Positions 23,010 to 37,049 of a DNA stretch of 64,000 nucleotides are shown piece after piece. The notes below the pieces were generated by a model that made no database searches, had not been told where the DNA came from, and saw only the letters and a list, made by a program, of their open reading frames with translations. Made by a program: the position numbers and the translations under genes. Within the stretch, counting starts at the first letter, position 1; each line of letters begins with the position of its first letter. The DNA is from Eukaryota sp. TZLM1-RC. Lineage: Eukaryota; Metamonada: BaSk clade. Where the stretch lies: positions 1,364,001 through 1,428,000 of the forward strand of contig JAUPSS010000006.1 in assembly GCA_040285825.1 (NCBI GenBank), given 5' to 3'.

Positions 23010-23250
23010 ATTTTTATTTTTTTGCATAAATATGTTTGAACATTCCTATTGATCAATTATCACTAAAAAGTGTATTCAAATTCACCACAGCTCACTTTGC
23101 ATCATGCTCTGAATTGTTCGGAATTGATAACTGATTGTTCTTCATAACATGATGCTGTTAGAGGCACTGTGTTCAATATGGCATGAAGCTGAATCTGGTG
23201 TATTAAAGAGCCTCTGGTGAAAGATGAACTGTCATTGAATATTTTTTTAG
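23010..23250 (+). pseudogene. Degenerate RLE relic, super-unit 2
   Basis: Counterpart of 9060-9300. Near 23183 it reads GCATGAAGCTGAATC where other copies have GCATGAACTGCCTGAATC, a local four-base loss. Confidence 0.58.
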
Positions 23251-23334
23251 TTGATGACAGGGGTGATATATAATGCGATAGGGTTGCGGACTCTAAAGCT
23301 GCTGTTGACGTTGTCTTCTGTAATGTGCCAAATG

Positions 23335-23476
23335 AGAATTAGTTTTTTTGTCAATTTGAATTTTTATTAAGTGTTGTAGTTCAATAAAACAATTCAATTA
23401 TGTAAGGAGGTTGAAACAATTTTTTTCTTCTTATTGTTACAAATATTTGTTGCGAAACTCTTTTGAGGAAATTCAG
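23335..23476 (+). repeat. Direct repeat D, super-unit 2
   Basis: Same block as 9381-9524; its partner D' is at 26995-27136. Confidence 0.75.
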
Positions 23477-23971
23477 CAATTGACACATGGTTATAAAACA
23501 CGAGATCACAATCCAAGGAATAAATTGGATTTGTTGAGTTGGCATTCATCTTAATGAATGTTTAGTGGAATTACTTCTTATTAATTAATACTAAGTAATA
23601 TTTTTTTGTAGTTTCCATTTTACAGGATTATAAAGATTGACTGGAGTTTTGCTCAGTTGGGTTTTTCTGTAGTTATAAAAACATAATTCATTTTTTTGAG
23701 TCAAAATCAAAAAAATATTTCTTGTATTTCAGTACCCAGACTTAATAGCACTCAATTTATTGAACCAACATTCCCTGTGTTTTTTTGAAATGAACTGAGG
23801 AGAGAATGAAACACAAATTTCAAATTATGAGCCATTTTGATAGAGCATCAGCACTTGAATGAGTAAAATCGTATATGTGTAATTACGGGTAATGTTGCTT
23901 TCTAAATAATTATTTTAAATGAATTAACGTTTAAAGATTACGGTTAACTTTATAGAACATCTTCAATTTTA
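23477..23971. other. Spacer between D and RT, super-unit 2
   Basis: No gene is seen; the CATTCAT/ATGAATG hairpin is kept. Confidence 0.55.
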
Positions 23972-24613
23972 GATTTTTAAGAATGCTTTCAATTCTGTAT
24001 CTCGTTCTTCCATTTTTACCTTTGCTGCAAAAAGCATTTTTCCTGAAGTTGAGCCTTTTTTTCTATTCATTTTATGGAAAAATCATCCACATTGGTCTAT
24101 GAAAAACTTTGACCTGTTTTTCGTCTTCAGGTGTTAAACAAGGTGATCCACTTGGTCCTTTTTTTCTTTTTGTCTGGCAATTCATCCATTAATGTGCGAA
24201 TTGAAAGAAAAAAATTCCCAGAAATAGATATTGTAGCATATATGGATGACATTTCTGTAATTTTAACGCCGAAAAAAAGAAGATAAAAAAATATGAAGAA
24301 CCTTTGGCACAGTTAGGTAGAGTGGAACATGTGAAATATCAGTTTGTGCCGTTTGCAATTTCTCTTTTTTTGGCAATATTGGACCTTCAGGGTTGCACTT
24401 TTTTTGAAAAATTTCAAAAAAAGTGTTACTGAATAGGTCTGGTAAAAACAATGAACTCCACTTTCTGGATAAATAGAATTGTTTTCTGCATTTTCAAGTC
24501 TATTCCAACATTGATTTCAAAGGCGCTTTTTAGCTATTGGTGTAGAATATGAACGTAATGCTGTGAGTAGGTTCAGTAATAGTGACGCTTGTTTGGAGGA
24601 TATTGAATTCTAG
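23972..24613 (+). pseudogene. Reverse transcriptase palm fragment, super-unit 2
   Basis: Carries the three palm motifs in order but is the most run-expanded copy, with extra A or T in most runs of four or more (for example near 24030, 24075, 24365 and 24405). No frame spans motifs A to C. Confidence 0.75.
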
Positions 24614-25239
24614 ATGGTTTTTTTATCTCAATAATTATTCCAGTTTTTAAAAAAATAAATTAAAGTATTATAAAAATTTTTTATAGAACTATTTACAATA
24701 ATTAATCACAAATTGATATCAATACATTCCCTCTACCACGATACTGAAAGTTTTGTTTTTTTGAACTGGGTCCATCCAAACAGTGATCAGTTGGTGATAC
24801 AATTTTTGTTATGGTTTTTTGTGCTGTTGCCAGCATAAATTTTTGCTTATTAAAAAGACGGCTTAACCTCAAGGAAATTGTGTAAATTTTTTTATTAATT
24901 GAGAAACAGAATTATGTATATGGGTTGATGAAAAAAATTCTTCCAGTATTTCCTCAAATGAGATATTTTTGTTCAATAAGTACTGTGCAAATACTGTAAT
25001 AAATATGAATATAATATACTATATATAATAATTATATTGTGCAACCTTGCCAATCCAAATGTCTTTAATATAAAGTCTTGGATCATTTGTTTTAAAGCTT
25101 ATTTATTGAACTCAATCAATCAACCTGTGTCGTCTAGTATGGGAAATATATGGTTTTGAATGCTCAATACAAAACGACTGATCAGAAAAATCGAATGTAC
25201 GACCACTTTCTTTGAGAAGATTTCCTAAATCATTTGAAA
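24614..25239. other. AT-rich spacer, super-unit 2
   Basis: Equivalent to 10636-11259. The ATTGATATCAAT palindrome is present near 24711. No gene is seen. Confidence 0.5.
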
Positions 25240-26870
25240 AAAATTGAGATCTAAAAAAATGGCCGTGTTCTTCCTGATGCCCAAGAAGCAAAAAAATCTT
25301 GTTCAGTTCTTCAACTGCTTATTCTTCCTCCTGTAAGGTTTTAACTGCACTATTTTTCGGTCTTTCGTTTCCTTTTTCAATGGTCACATCATTCTGAAGC
25401 AGATGAATCGAATTTCATTGAGTACTGTTATCTCTTTGACCATTTTTTTGGAAATCATTCAAAAAAAGTTTCTGCTTCATCTGATAATCTTCCATTTATC
25501 GAAAATAGGAAAAGCAATAAAAAAACCAGCTGTGTATTTCTATCAACATTAGCCTCCTCAGTATCTGTATCATATTTTCTATGTCTTTCTTTTTGCTTTT
25601 AAAATCAAGAACACTTACAGGACCAAGTTTTTCCTCTGTGAACAACAGTATCATTTGCATCATTACATGAGACAAAGTCAAAAGTAGCTTCAGAATTATC
25701 AATCCAATCACAGTATACAGCAACTTTATCACCACAACCAAAATAATTCTGAGAACGTGTTTGCTTTTAGCAGAGGCTCTTTGTTACACGATATGCTTAC
25801 AGTTTGTGCTATATTGAAAAGAGTGTCTCTAGCAGGATCATGTAATGAAGAACGATAAGTTATCAATTTAGAACAATTCAGAGCATGGCGCAAAGTGAGT
25901 TGAGGTGAATTCGAACAAATACATTTTTTTCTTTTGATAATAGTTGATTAATGGGGATATTCAAATATAATCTCATTTTTTTATTACAAATGCATCATTA
26001 GTAACACACAGTCCAAATCTTCGTGGTACAATTTTTTTACAAAAAGTGAAGAATCTGATGACTGGCATTCACAAACACCCTTTTTCCAATAACAATGAGT
26101 GAAGATTGTGATTTAAAAACAGCCGAGCTGCATATATATATTATAAAGATCAGTTTCATACATTCCAGTCAATCGTTTCTAAAATGTTCGAAGAGTGTAT
26201 TTTTAAATTTAATAGATTCTTTTTCTGGAATATTGCAATACAATGATGGAAAGCATCGACTCCATTTTTTTCTACATCAATTTTTTTGAAATTTCTTTAT
26301 TTAATACGAAAACAGTAGAACTTTTGCGTTATAAAAAAATTTTTCCCGATCTGCAAATATTTCGGAAAACTCAAAGATTGCGTTTTTTTGCATCCCCCAA
26401 TAAAAAAACACGAAGTCAGAATAGAAGCCCTCATCCAACTTAAAACCGCCATAATGTGGACTAAGGTAAGCATGGTCTGGAATTTAGAACATTTTACATC
26501 CCAAAAATTGTGACAAAACATTTGCACCTAACTCATCAAACTTCTGAGCCAAAGGCCTAGTGGAAAGAGGATTTTTTTAGATCGAAATATATGATTGAAG
26601 TTGGAATTAAAAACACAGTCTTATAATGGTAAATTTGATATGTCTCTGTACATCTATAGTCATCATTCGGTCAATTGTATCGGAAATTGAGTTCAACTTT
26701 TTTTAAACATTGTTTTTGGTAATGTCATCATTATTTCCTAAAAAAACGAACCCAAATGACGAATAGCATCAATTGAATATAATTCGGCTTGAGGTATAAT
26801 TATAATACAGTTTGAACAACATCATGATTTTTGAAGCAAATTTGTAGTCCAAATGTTGATATTCCTTTGT
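25240..26870 (-). pseudogene. RT thumb plus RLE fragment, - strand, super-unit 2
   Basis: Same organisation as 11260-12870. The RLE stretch is interrupted by an expanded T run near 25926 and the thumb by runs near 26698, 26713 and 26741. The longest part still open is 25496-25741, in a frame that has slipped off the one giving the D..W...FDF region. Confidence 0.66.
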
Positions 26871-26994
26871 GCTATTTTACAAAAAAATCATAAGGTATTT
26901 CAATCTGTTCATGTTACTGCAGTGTTTTTCAAAATTGTTTTTTTGCAAATGGTTAATTTATCAACTTCCATTCAGGTATTAAATAGAATTAGTT

Positions 26995-27136
26995 TTTTTG
27001 TCAATTTTAAACTTAAGTTTAAATTTAAGTGTTATAGTTTAATAATGTAATTCAATTATGTCTGGAGGTTGAAACAATTTTTTTCTTATTGCTACATATA
27101 ATTGTTGGGAAACTCTTTTTGCGGAAATAATAAGCT
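26995..27136 (+). repeat. Direct repeat D', super-unit 2
   Basis: Contains the AAACTTAAGTTT palindrome. It shares GTGTTATAG with super-unit 3, where super-units 1, 4 and 5 read GTGTTGTAG. Confidence 0.75.
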
Positions 27137-27188
27137 GAGATGAGATGATGATGCAAGGGATTTGTATTTGATGTAGGGTTGGACGATG

Positions 27189-27236
27189 CGTATCCGTAAC
27201 TGTTACGTTACGTTAAATAACAGTAACTGGAACGTA
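27189..27236. promoter_or_regulatory. TAACNG motif cluster, super-unit 2
   Basis: Identical in sequence to 13172-13220. Confidence 0.33.
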
Positions 27237-27553
27237 TTCTGAGCTCCAACCGCAACAACCACATTGCTACAATTCTGGGCACAGAATCTAACCTCGAAAA
27301 ACAGTATAAAACTGAATGTACGACCACTTTCTGTGAGAAGATTTCCTAAATCATCTAATCAATTGAGATCTTCAGTTCCAAGGGTACCAAAAAAATTGAA
27401 AAATGCAATTGGAACAAATTTTTATGTTTCTGTCCCTTTTTTTCCTTTTTTTGTCGCTTTTTTTGAAAGTCATTCAAAATTGCACTGGTTTAATTTCTCA
27501 GCAACCAAGGCTATTCGGTCTTCACCTAACAAATGAATCTTGAAAAACAAAAC

Positions 27554-27790
27554 ATGCGTTTGAGATTAGGGCTGTATCCAAGTGAACTTTTTGAATAATT
27601 TGCTTGTATTTGTAACAAAAAAACCGTCTGTCAATTTCCGTCGTATTGTGAGTTGTAAGAAATTTCTTCAATATCGGCCAGTTCTTCATAATGCTGTTCG
27701 TGATCCTAAGAATTATTCACAGTTTGGGTTTGTACATTAAGAGTAGAACCTTTGCAGCCACCAAGTAAAAATAAGCTTCGGATGAATTAA
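27554..27790 (+). pseudogene. Third RLE-like fragment, super-unit 2
   Basis: Opens at ATG 27554 as in super-unit 1. A T run (near 27587) and an A run (near 27617) break the frame. Confidence 0.52.
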
Positions 27791-28003
27791 CTTCTCAACT
27801 GTTGAGAAACTTTTGTGTGGAATTCACCAAGGTAAAAGACTCTAGAAAGTGCAATGATTTCAGAATTGTTGCTCGTATGATATCAAAAAAAGGAGCTCAT
27901 GTTTGAGACTTTTTCCGGAATTCAGTGTCTAACGTAAAGAAAGAAGAATGAATACGTATAACAAAGGATATGGAGTTGTGTGATGAGATGATGATGCTTG
28001 GAA

Positions 28004-30896
28004 ATGCAGCTTTTTGTACTTACTTCTGAGATGCATCGATCAAATATACTTCACACCCTGCGCTCGTGGTTTTCTTCAGTACCTGTGGAGCAAGACCACC
28101 TAGATCTCAAAAGATCCAACCCCTTTCAATCGTATCCAAGCACTACATTTGAATCTACCCACAAGTCTTTCCTTCACACAATCTGTGGTCTTCATAATAC
28201 TTTGAATCCTTTTTGTCACAGAGAACAACATGAAAGCTGTTTACATTATCTTGCTCAGTGAAGAATCTGTTGAGATAGAGCCTTTCAAAAACCAAATTAG
28301 CTGACCTCCCTAGTCTCCCTGATATGAAGCCTTACCCTTATAAAAATTAATCTCATTAGTGCCATGTCCTACTATTTGAATTTCGTACCAGATTTTTCGT
28401 GTTCATTATCTCTTTGATATAGCCTCGAAAAAGATCTATTTGGATGATAGAGTTCTTCGTTAGTGACAAGTGCTTAATGATCAAGAATACAATTCCTATG
28501 CTCTACAAAAACCTTATACAAACTTACTTCAGTCGCATTGAAAATAGGTCTGTTCTTTTTCGAGACCTTGATGAAAGTCAAAAAAAGCCCAGTTTCTGAC
28601 AAATTTTCCTTCAGTTTTGCCCAAATCAGTTTCGGAGACCCGTGGGTGTGCTGTTTTTGTTCAATTCGGAGGAATTCACATCAATATTGCAACAATATTC
28701 TCATTTTTGTTTACAATTTGTTTGCATATCCATTTGTAACGTATTTTGATACGGCATCTGAGTCGTTATTTAGTACTTATGAAGCACAACTTGTTGAGTT
28801 ATCAAATATTAAAGCTGCACTACATGTTTCAGCCAGGGAAGATATCAATTGTGCTCCTAGTCAAGTTTCTCCTATTAATGGTAAACCTTGTTATGTTTAT
28901 AAGATGGATCCAAACTTTAATATGCGTAATTTAATCAAAATTTCATTTTGTCAATTATCAAACCTAATTTTCAATTTGTTAAATACTTACGATCCCATTG
29001 TCGATTACCGCTTCCCTTTTTAAACATGCGGCTCTCAATGGGCCTAATCAACATCTCTCCGTCATTAATTTTTCAACCTTTCGCCAGCGACGAAGATGCA
29101 CTTCAAGCTCTAGAAAAATTTTTTTCAAGGAGGTAGGGTACATCCAAGCCTTTTTTTCTTATGAATGTGATCATTCAGTTCCAGTACATTCTGGAATGAA
29201 AGACATTTGCCAAGAATTTAGCGACTTATCACCAAAAGGAAAAATATGTTACTTGCGTCCAACGGAAATCACCGTGTATTGGACTAACAACTGCTATTTA
29301 TTTTGCATTATCGAAATTAAACAATGTGGTTTGTTATCAATTGGAGAAATTTGTGTCTGATACCCCGGACAAAGTATATGAAAGTCTTATCTATATTAAC
29401 AGTGTAGTTTTTATTTTTGTAAGGATTTGCCGTTGAACAATGTACACAAACTCATGAATACACTTAGCCAGAGACACTTTGAGTTTTTTTCATTTGGTGT
29501 ACATTGGAAACAAGTTACCGGCCTTGAAAGAAAGGATGTTTCGATACAAAAAAATACACGTATGAAATGAATCTTTATAGAGACAATTTTATTTCTACTT
29601 TGAACAAACGTTGTGATCAATTAAACAAAAAAAACTAGGACGACATGTTGAAAAAGATTTCTTATATATAGGAATTGCATTATTTAAGAAGAATTTTTTT
29701 CCTTAGCTGAGACTACAGTTAAGAGTTTGCTCGATTCAATGTGGAAGAAACTGAACGATCGAGATAAAGGACTATTTCTATTTTATTGTCTTGTTTCGGT
29801 GACTGGGAAATCAGAACAATTTCCCCTTGATTTATTCACTTCTGAAAGATTTCATTCTAATTTTTGAAAAAGTTGCCTTGTTTTAACAGAATTATTCTCC
29901 CTGCTGTTGGAGCTGGTACAGGTCTATTTTTGTATAAATAGAACTGTTGCTGAAATAATTTGTTCTTCTTCAACCAACTCTGGCGAATCAACTATTATGA
30001 ATGCTTTTTCGTCTTCTTTGGGATTCTGGAAGCGAAGCATGGTTTCATTCTGTTTTTTTATAAAGGTTATTCGAAAGTTATTTCTTAATCGAAGAGGTAA
30101 AATTAAAATTCAACCAAAAGATGCTTTTTGATCTCTATTTTTTTAATCCGATGTACTAGCGAAAATCTTCCTTCAGAATTATTATATAGTCAGCTTCAAT
30201 GTTCGTTTTTGAAAATTTGTGCAAAAGAGGGATTCGAAGTTGAAAAAAACTTATAGATGAAGCCATTTGTATTTTTTTAACAACAGTGGCAAAATTGTTG
30301 AAAAAAATTTGGAGATTACGATGTGCCTGAAGGTTTTTGTTAAAGAACGTCAAATTTCTCAGTTCTTCACTATTCTAGGGGATACATTCCGTTATTTTTG
30401 CTCAAAAATTTGCATTCCAGGAGAGCACACTGTTTGGATCTCTCGTTGATTTCCTATCAACAGGCATTGGCTGAGGATTCCGGGTCTACTTTTTGCAGCG
30501 CATGGATTTTTTTATTGACATATTGTTGTTGTTATTTTTTTCGGGTAGAAATGATTTGGCTAACCGTTTTTTTCCACCAGCGAGTATCTCACACATGAGT
30601 TATTTATTTCTTTAGTTGAAAAAAATCCCCAGATTCCGTCCTTCAATTTGATTCATGGTTTTACGAGTATGGGAGAATTTTTTTGCTGTCTCACAGTTTT
30701 TGAAGCATTGTCTGATGATGAGCAACTAGCAGTTGGTAGAATATGGTCATTTTTCTTCATAAGTAAGATGTTATCTTTTGACGATCGAAATTTGGTTTGG
30801 GATAATGATACTGTTGCTGAGTATATCAAAATTCCTCAATCGCGACTATTGTTGCAACATGATGAAGATGATGATAATTCAGATTGTTTTACATTG
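28004..30896 (+). pseudogene. Gene G type B, truncated by segment A (super-unit 2)
   Basis: Type B throughout (LLSEES, DKCLMIK, RSVLF, QLVELSN, MDPNF, KDICQ). Like 13980-16835 it goes directly from the N module to VAEIICSS (about 29945) and is cut after TTTACATTG at 30896. The leader is out of frame with MKAV because of a five-T run near 28210. The extra A in CTTTCAAAAACCAA (28284-28297) is shared with the type B copy of super-unit 1 but absent from those of super-units 4 and 5. Confidence 0.7.
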
Positions 30897-31811
30897 TTGC
30901 TGATTTTTCATCACATTTGCACCCTCTATTCCCTTATGATTACCCCATATGATTTCCGACAACTGGGAGTTGAACCCACAAACATTGGGATTTCTACTGT
31001 TATTTTTGTTGGAGGTGGTGGTATTTGAACCTAGAACATGGTTTTTGAGTGGAAATCTTTATTCTTATTTATTATTTATTTATTATTAAACTAACTAAAA
31101 TTTCTCATGAAGGATGATTTTTCGCTGGTTTTGGGTTTTTAGTTAATTATCATGTTTTTTTACATGTAAATGATATAATTTACCATTAACCTTAAGTTGG
31201 TTGATTGAACACAATTTAAACTTGAAATTTACCAATGCCAAAAACTTAAGGTTCAGATGATCTAGATGATGAAGTTAGTGATGAAACATTAAGACCCTTG
31301 TTACAACTAATGTTGGCTTTGATGATGTAGTTGTTGTTTGTTATTCAAATGCTATTGTAGGGTTCCATTCATCATTATTATTATTTTTCAATTTGAGAGT
31401 CTCCACCAAATATTGAGAGTAATTCTCTTTATTTTGAGTTTCTATTGATAAACACATAAACGACTAATTAATCATCAATCATTCTGTTTTTTTAACTGTT
31501 GTAAGATGATTATGGTCAAGAAAGACCTGATTACGTGTTTCTGTATAGTCTACATGTTTTTGGATTTTTTTGGATGTTTGTTGACAACAACCTTTTTATG
31601 TGATTTAACTAGTCTTAATATAGTCTTATTAATATATTTATATATGATTTTTTTATAACTAATCATTTAAATAATTACTTTTTTTCGAAATGAAAAATGT
31701 AGCACTGTTATTATGGTGCAAGACAAGTCTGGTTTTTGTTTCCAAACATTGTGATAAGGACAACTACCATGTGAATACAGCAACTTCACAATTATTAGAA
31801 GATTTTTTTGT
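30897..31811. other. Non-coding segment A, super-unit 2/3
   Basis: Full copy with the same left joint as 16836. It carries small differences: GAACCTAGAAC in place of GAACCCAGAAC, a loss of GA near 31700, and a shorter right end. Confidence 0.7.
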
Positions 31812-34800
31812 GAAACGTCTGAGTGAATATTTGAGTTTTTATCAATTCTATGATTAGTTTTATGATTAACATACCTAATACTTCAGTACTGACAATTTGT
31901 TACAAAGGGTCAATGGACTGAGAAGAATTATTTTCCGATTGTGAAGGCTGTTTACATTATCTTGCACAGTGAAGAAACTGTTGAGATAGAGCCTTTGAAA
32001 ACCAAGTTAGCTGACCTCCTAGTCTCCTTGATGTGAAGCCTTACCCTTATAAAATTAATCTCATTAGTGCCATGTCCTACTATTTGAATTTCGTACCAGA
32101 TTTTTCGTGTTCATTATCTCTTTGATATAGCCTCGAAAAGATCTATTTGGATGATAGAGTTCTTCGTTAGTGACAAGCGCTTAATGATCAAGAATACAAT
32201 TCCTATGCTCTACAAAAACCTTATACAAACTTACTTCAGTCGCATTGAAAATAGGCCCGTTCATTTTCGAGACCTTGATAAAAGTCAAAAAGCCCATTTT
32301 TCTGAAAAATTTTTCCTTCAGTTTTGCCCAAATCAGTTTCGGAGACCCGTGGGTGTGCTGTTTTTGTTCAATTCGGAGGAATTCACATCAATATTACAAC
32401 AGTATTCTCATTTTTGTTTTACAATTTGTTTGCATATCCGTTTTGTAACGTATTTTTGATACGGCATCTGAGTCGTTATTTAGTACTTATGAAGCACAAC
32501 TTGTTCAGTTATCAAATATTAAAGCTGCACTACATGTTTCAGCCAGGGAAGATATCAATTGTGCTCCTAGTCAAGTTTCTCCTATTAATGGTAAACCTTG
32601 TTATGTTTATAAGATGGATGCAAACTTTAATATGCGCAATTTAATCAAAATTTCATTTTGTCAATTATCAAACCTAATTTTTCAATTTGTTAAATACTTA
32701 CGATCCCATTGTCGATTACCGCTTCCCTTTTTAAACATGCGGCTCTCAATGGGCCTAATCAACATCTCTCCGTCATTAATTTTTCAACCTTTCGCCAGCG
32801 ACGAAGATGCACTTCAAGCTCTGAAAATTTTTTCAGGAGGTAGGGTACATCCAAGCCGTTTTTTTCTTATGAATGTGATCATTCAGTTCCAGTACATTCT
32901 GGAATGAAAAACATTTGCCAAAAATTTAGCGACTTATCACCAAAAGGAAAATATGTTACTTGCGTCCAACGGAAATCACCGTGTATTGGACTAACAACTG
33001 CTATTTATTTTTGCATTATCGAAATTAAACAATGTGGTTTGTTATCAATTGGAGAAATTTGTGTCTGATACCCCGGACAAAGTATATGAAAGTCTTATCT
33101 ATATTAAACAGTGTAGTTTTATTTTTGTAAGGATTTGCCGTTGAACAATGTACACAAACTCATGAATACACTTAGCCAGAGACACTTTCAGTTTTTTTCA
33201 TTTGGTGTACATTGGAAACAAGTTACCGGCCTTGAAAGAAAGGATGTTTCGATACAAAAAAATACACGTATGAAATGAATCTTTATAGAGACAATTTTAT
33301 TTCTACTTTGAACAAACGTTGTGATCAATTAAACAAAAAAACTAGGACGACATGTTGAAAAAAAGATTTCTTATATATAGGAATTGCATTATTTAAGAAG
33401 AATTTTTTTCCTTAGCTGAGACTACAGTTAAGAGTTTGCTCGATTCAATGTGGAAGAAACTGAACGATCGAGATAAAGGACTATTTCTATTTTTATTGTC
33501 TTGTTTTTCGGTGACTGGGAAATCAGAACAATTTCCCCTTGATTTATTCACTTCTGAAAGATTTCATTCTAATTTTGAAAAGTTGCCTTGTTTTAACAGA
33601 ATTATTCTCCCTACTGTTGGGCTGGTACAGGTCTATTTGTTAAATAGAACTAAAAAACGTCTGAGTGAATATTTGAGTTTTATCAATTCTATGATTAGTT
33701 TTATGATTAACATACCTAATAGCTTCAGTACTGACAATTTGTTACAAAGGGTCAATGGACTGAGAAAATTATTTTCCGATTGTGAAGGCTGTTTTACATT
33801 ATCTTGCACAGTGAAGAAACTGTTGAGATAGAGCCTTTGAAAACCAAGTTAGCTGACCTCCCTAGTCTCCTTGATGTGAAGCCTTACCCTTATAAAAATT
33901 AATCTCATTAGTGCCATGTCCTACTATTTAAATTTCGTACCAGATTTTTCGTGTTCATTATCTCTTTGATATAGCCTCGAAAAGATCTATTTGGATGATA
34001 GAGTTCTTCGTTAGTGACAAGCGCTTAATGATCAAGAATACAATTCCTATGCTCTACAAAAACCTTATACAAACTTACTTCAGTCGCATTGAAAATAGGC
34101 CCGTTCATTTTTCGAGACCTTGATAAAAGTCAAAAAGCCCATTTTCTGAAAAAAATTTTCCTTCAGTTTTGCCCCAAATCAGTCTCGGAGACCCGTGGGT
34201 GTGCTGTTTTTGTTCAATTCGGAGGAATTCACATCAATATTGCAACAGTATTCTCATTTTTGTTTTACAATTTGTTTGCATATCCGTTTTGTAACGTATT
34301 TTTTGATACGGCATCTGAGTCGTTATTTAGTACTTATGAAGCACAACTTGTTCAGTTATCAAATATTAAAGCTGCACTACATGTTTCAGCCAGGGAAGAT
34401 ATCAATTGTGCTCCTAGTCAAGTTTCTCCTATTAATGGTAAACCTTGTTATGTTTATAAGATGGATGCAAACTTTTAATATGCGTAATTTAATCAAAAAT
34501 TTCATTTTGTCAATTATCAAACCTAATTTTTCAATTTGTTAAATACTTACGATCCCATTGTCGATTACCGCTTCCCTTTTAAACATGCGGCTCTCAATGG
34601 GCCTAATCAACATCTCTCTGTCATTAATTTTTCAACCTTTCGTCAGCGACGAAGATGCACTTCAAGCTCTAGAAATTTTTCAAGGAGGTAGGGTACATCC
34701 AAGCCGTTTTTCTTATGAATGTGATCATTCAGTTCCAGTACATTCTGGAATGAAAAACATTTGCCAAGAATTTAGCGACTTATCACCAAAAGGAAAATAT

Positions 34801-35488
34801 GTTACTTGCGTCAACGGAAATCACCGTGTATTGGACTAACAACTGCTATTTATTTTTGCATTATCGAAATTAAACAATGTGGTTTGTTATCAATTGGAGA
34901 AATTTGTGTCTGATACCCCGGACAAAGTATATGAAAGTCTTATCTATATTAACAGTGTAGTTCTATTTTGTAAGGTTGCCGTTGAACAATGTACACAAAC
35001 TCATGAATACACTAGCCAGAGACACTTTGAGTTTTTCATTTGGTGTACATTGGAAACAAGTTACCGGCCTTGAAAGAAAGGATGTTTCGATACAAAAATA
35101 CACGTATGAAATGAATCTTTATAGAGACAATTTTTATTTCTACTTTGAACAAACGTTGTGATCAATTAAACAAAAACTAGGACGACATGTTGAAAAAGAT
35201 TTCTTATATATAGGAATTGCATTATTTAAGAAGAATTTTTTTCCTTAGCTGAGACTACAGTTAAGAGTTTTGCTCGATTCAATGTGGAAGAAACTGAACG
35301 ATCGAGATAAAGGACTATTTCTATTTTTATTGTCTTGTTTCGGTGACTGGGAAATCAGAACAATTTCCCCTTGATTTATTCACTTCTGAAAGATTTCATT
35401 CTAATTTTGAAAAGTTGCCTTGTTTTTAACAGAATTATTCTCCCTGCTGTTGGAGCTGGTACAGGTCTATTTTTGTATAAATAGAACT
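31812..35488 (+). repeat. Two tandem 1.82-kb gene G modules, super-unit 3
   Basis: Units run about 31812-33651 and 33652-35488, with the NRT/KRLSEY joint at 33652 and VAEIICSS after the second. Confidence 0.88.
31941..33770 (+). pseudogene. Gene G type A, N module (super-unit 3, first)
   Basis: Type A start with GTG. Apart from the usual run changes it has real base losses and changes: a missing C near 32017 (GACCTCCTAG), TTGGGCTGG in place of TTGGAGCTGG near 33619, and the one-base loss TGTTAAATAG near 33638 also found at 5663. Confidence 0.68.
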
Positions 35489-36880
35489 GTTGCTGAAATA
35501 ATTTGTTCTTCTTCAACAACTCTGGCGAATCAACTATTATGAATGCTTTTTCGTCTTCTTTGGGATTCTGGAAGCGAAGCATGGTTTCATTCTGTTTTTT
35601 ATAAAGGTTATTCGAAAGTTATTTCTTAATCGAAGAGGTAAAATTAAAATTCAACCAAAAGATGCTTTTGATCTCTATTTTTTTAATCCGATGTACTAGC
35701 GAAAATCTTCCTTCAGAATTATTATATAGTCAGCTTCAATGTTCGTTTTTGAAAATTTGTGCAAAAGAGGGATTCGAAGTTGAAAAAAACTTATAGATGA
35801 AGCCATTTGTATTTTTTTAACAACAGTGGCAAATTGTTGAAAAATTTGGAGATTACGATGTGCCTGAAGGTTTTGTTAAAGAACGTCAAATTTCTCAGTT
35901 CTTCACTATTCTAGGGGATACATTCCGTTATTTTTGCTCAAAATTTGCATTCCAGGAGAGCACACTGTTTGGATCTCGTTGATTTCCTATCAACAGGCAT
36001 TGGCTGAGGATTCCGGGTCTACTTTTTGCAGCGCATGGATTTTTATTGACATATTGTTGTTGTTATTTTTCGGGTAGAAATGATTTGGCTAACCGTTTTT
36101 TCCACCAGCGAGTATCTCACATGAGTTATTTATTTCTTTAGTTGAAAAAAATCCCCAGATTCCGTCCTTCAATTTGATTCATGGTTTTACGAGTATGGGA
36201 GAATTTTTGCTGTCTCACAGTTTTGAAGCATTGTCTGATGATGAGCAACTAGCAGTTGGTAGAATATGGTCTTTTTTTCTTCATAAGTAAGATGTTATCT
36301 TTTGACGATCGAAATTTGGTTTGGGATAATGATACTGTTGCTGAGTATATCAAAATTCCTCAATCGCGACTATTGTTGCAACATGATGAAGATGATGATA
36401 ATTCAGATTGTTTTACATTGGCAACTGTTGTGGAGAAAAGACCACCGAAATCTATCTTTAGAGCAGCTACTCTGTTTCTTTACGGTGAAACTGATTGTGA
36501 ATCTGTATTTAATAATTTGGAAGATGTTTTTCACTAGTAGTAGTAGTAAAAACTGTACACTAACTACAATGCTCAATTATATTTTTAAGCCTGATTTATT
36601 CCGATCCAAGAATTTCAACATTGTTCTTATTGATGACCAATTTATAAATCAACAATCCTGTTATCTTGAACTAAGAGATTCCAAATATAGGCTGTGTAAG
36701 GCACAGCAGGATTCTTACATGTTCATGCCAGCTGCGTTGACTAAAGACAGTGTAGGCAGCATGAATGTGAGAACTCTATCAAATGACCAATTGCCCGTCA
36801 CAGTATATTGTGATTCAAATGCTATTATTATTTTCTCCAAAAATAAACCCTACCTTAAAATTTCACCAAAAACCCTGTGA
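33782..36880 (+). pseudogene. Gene G type A with best-preserved 3' end (super-unit 3)
   Basis: The N part is broken by runs near 33897, 33946, 34110, 34150 and 34300. The 3' end is the cleanest in the array: the last 192 codons (36302-36880) stay open, and within them the final stretch reads TVYCDSNAIIIFSKNKP before SPKTL and TGA at 36878-36880. Other copies carry TATTTTTGTGATT where this one has TATATTGTGATT (36804-36815), so this copy shows the likely original C-terminus. Confidence 0.74.
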
Positions 36881-37049
36881 TTGTTTATTAAGGTATATGA
36901 GTCTATTTAAAAAGCTTAGTTTTTGTTTATATTTGAAAAACCCTGCTGTTTCACAACTTCCACAATGTTTCAGAACATATGCATGAACCATTGCGAATGA
37001 GTTTTCATCGGTTACCTTATCTTATATTTGTTGTTATATGTTATAGACT

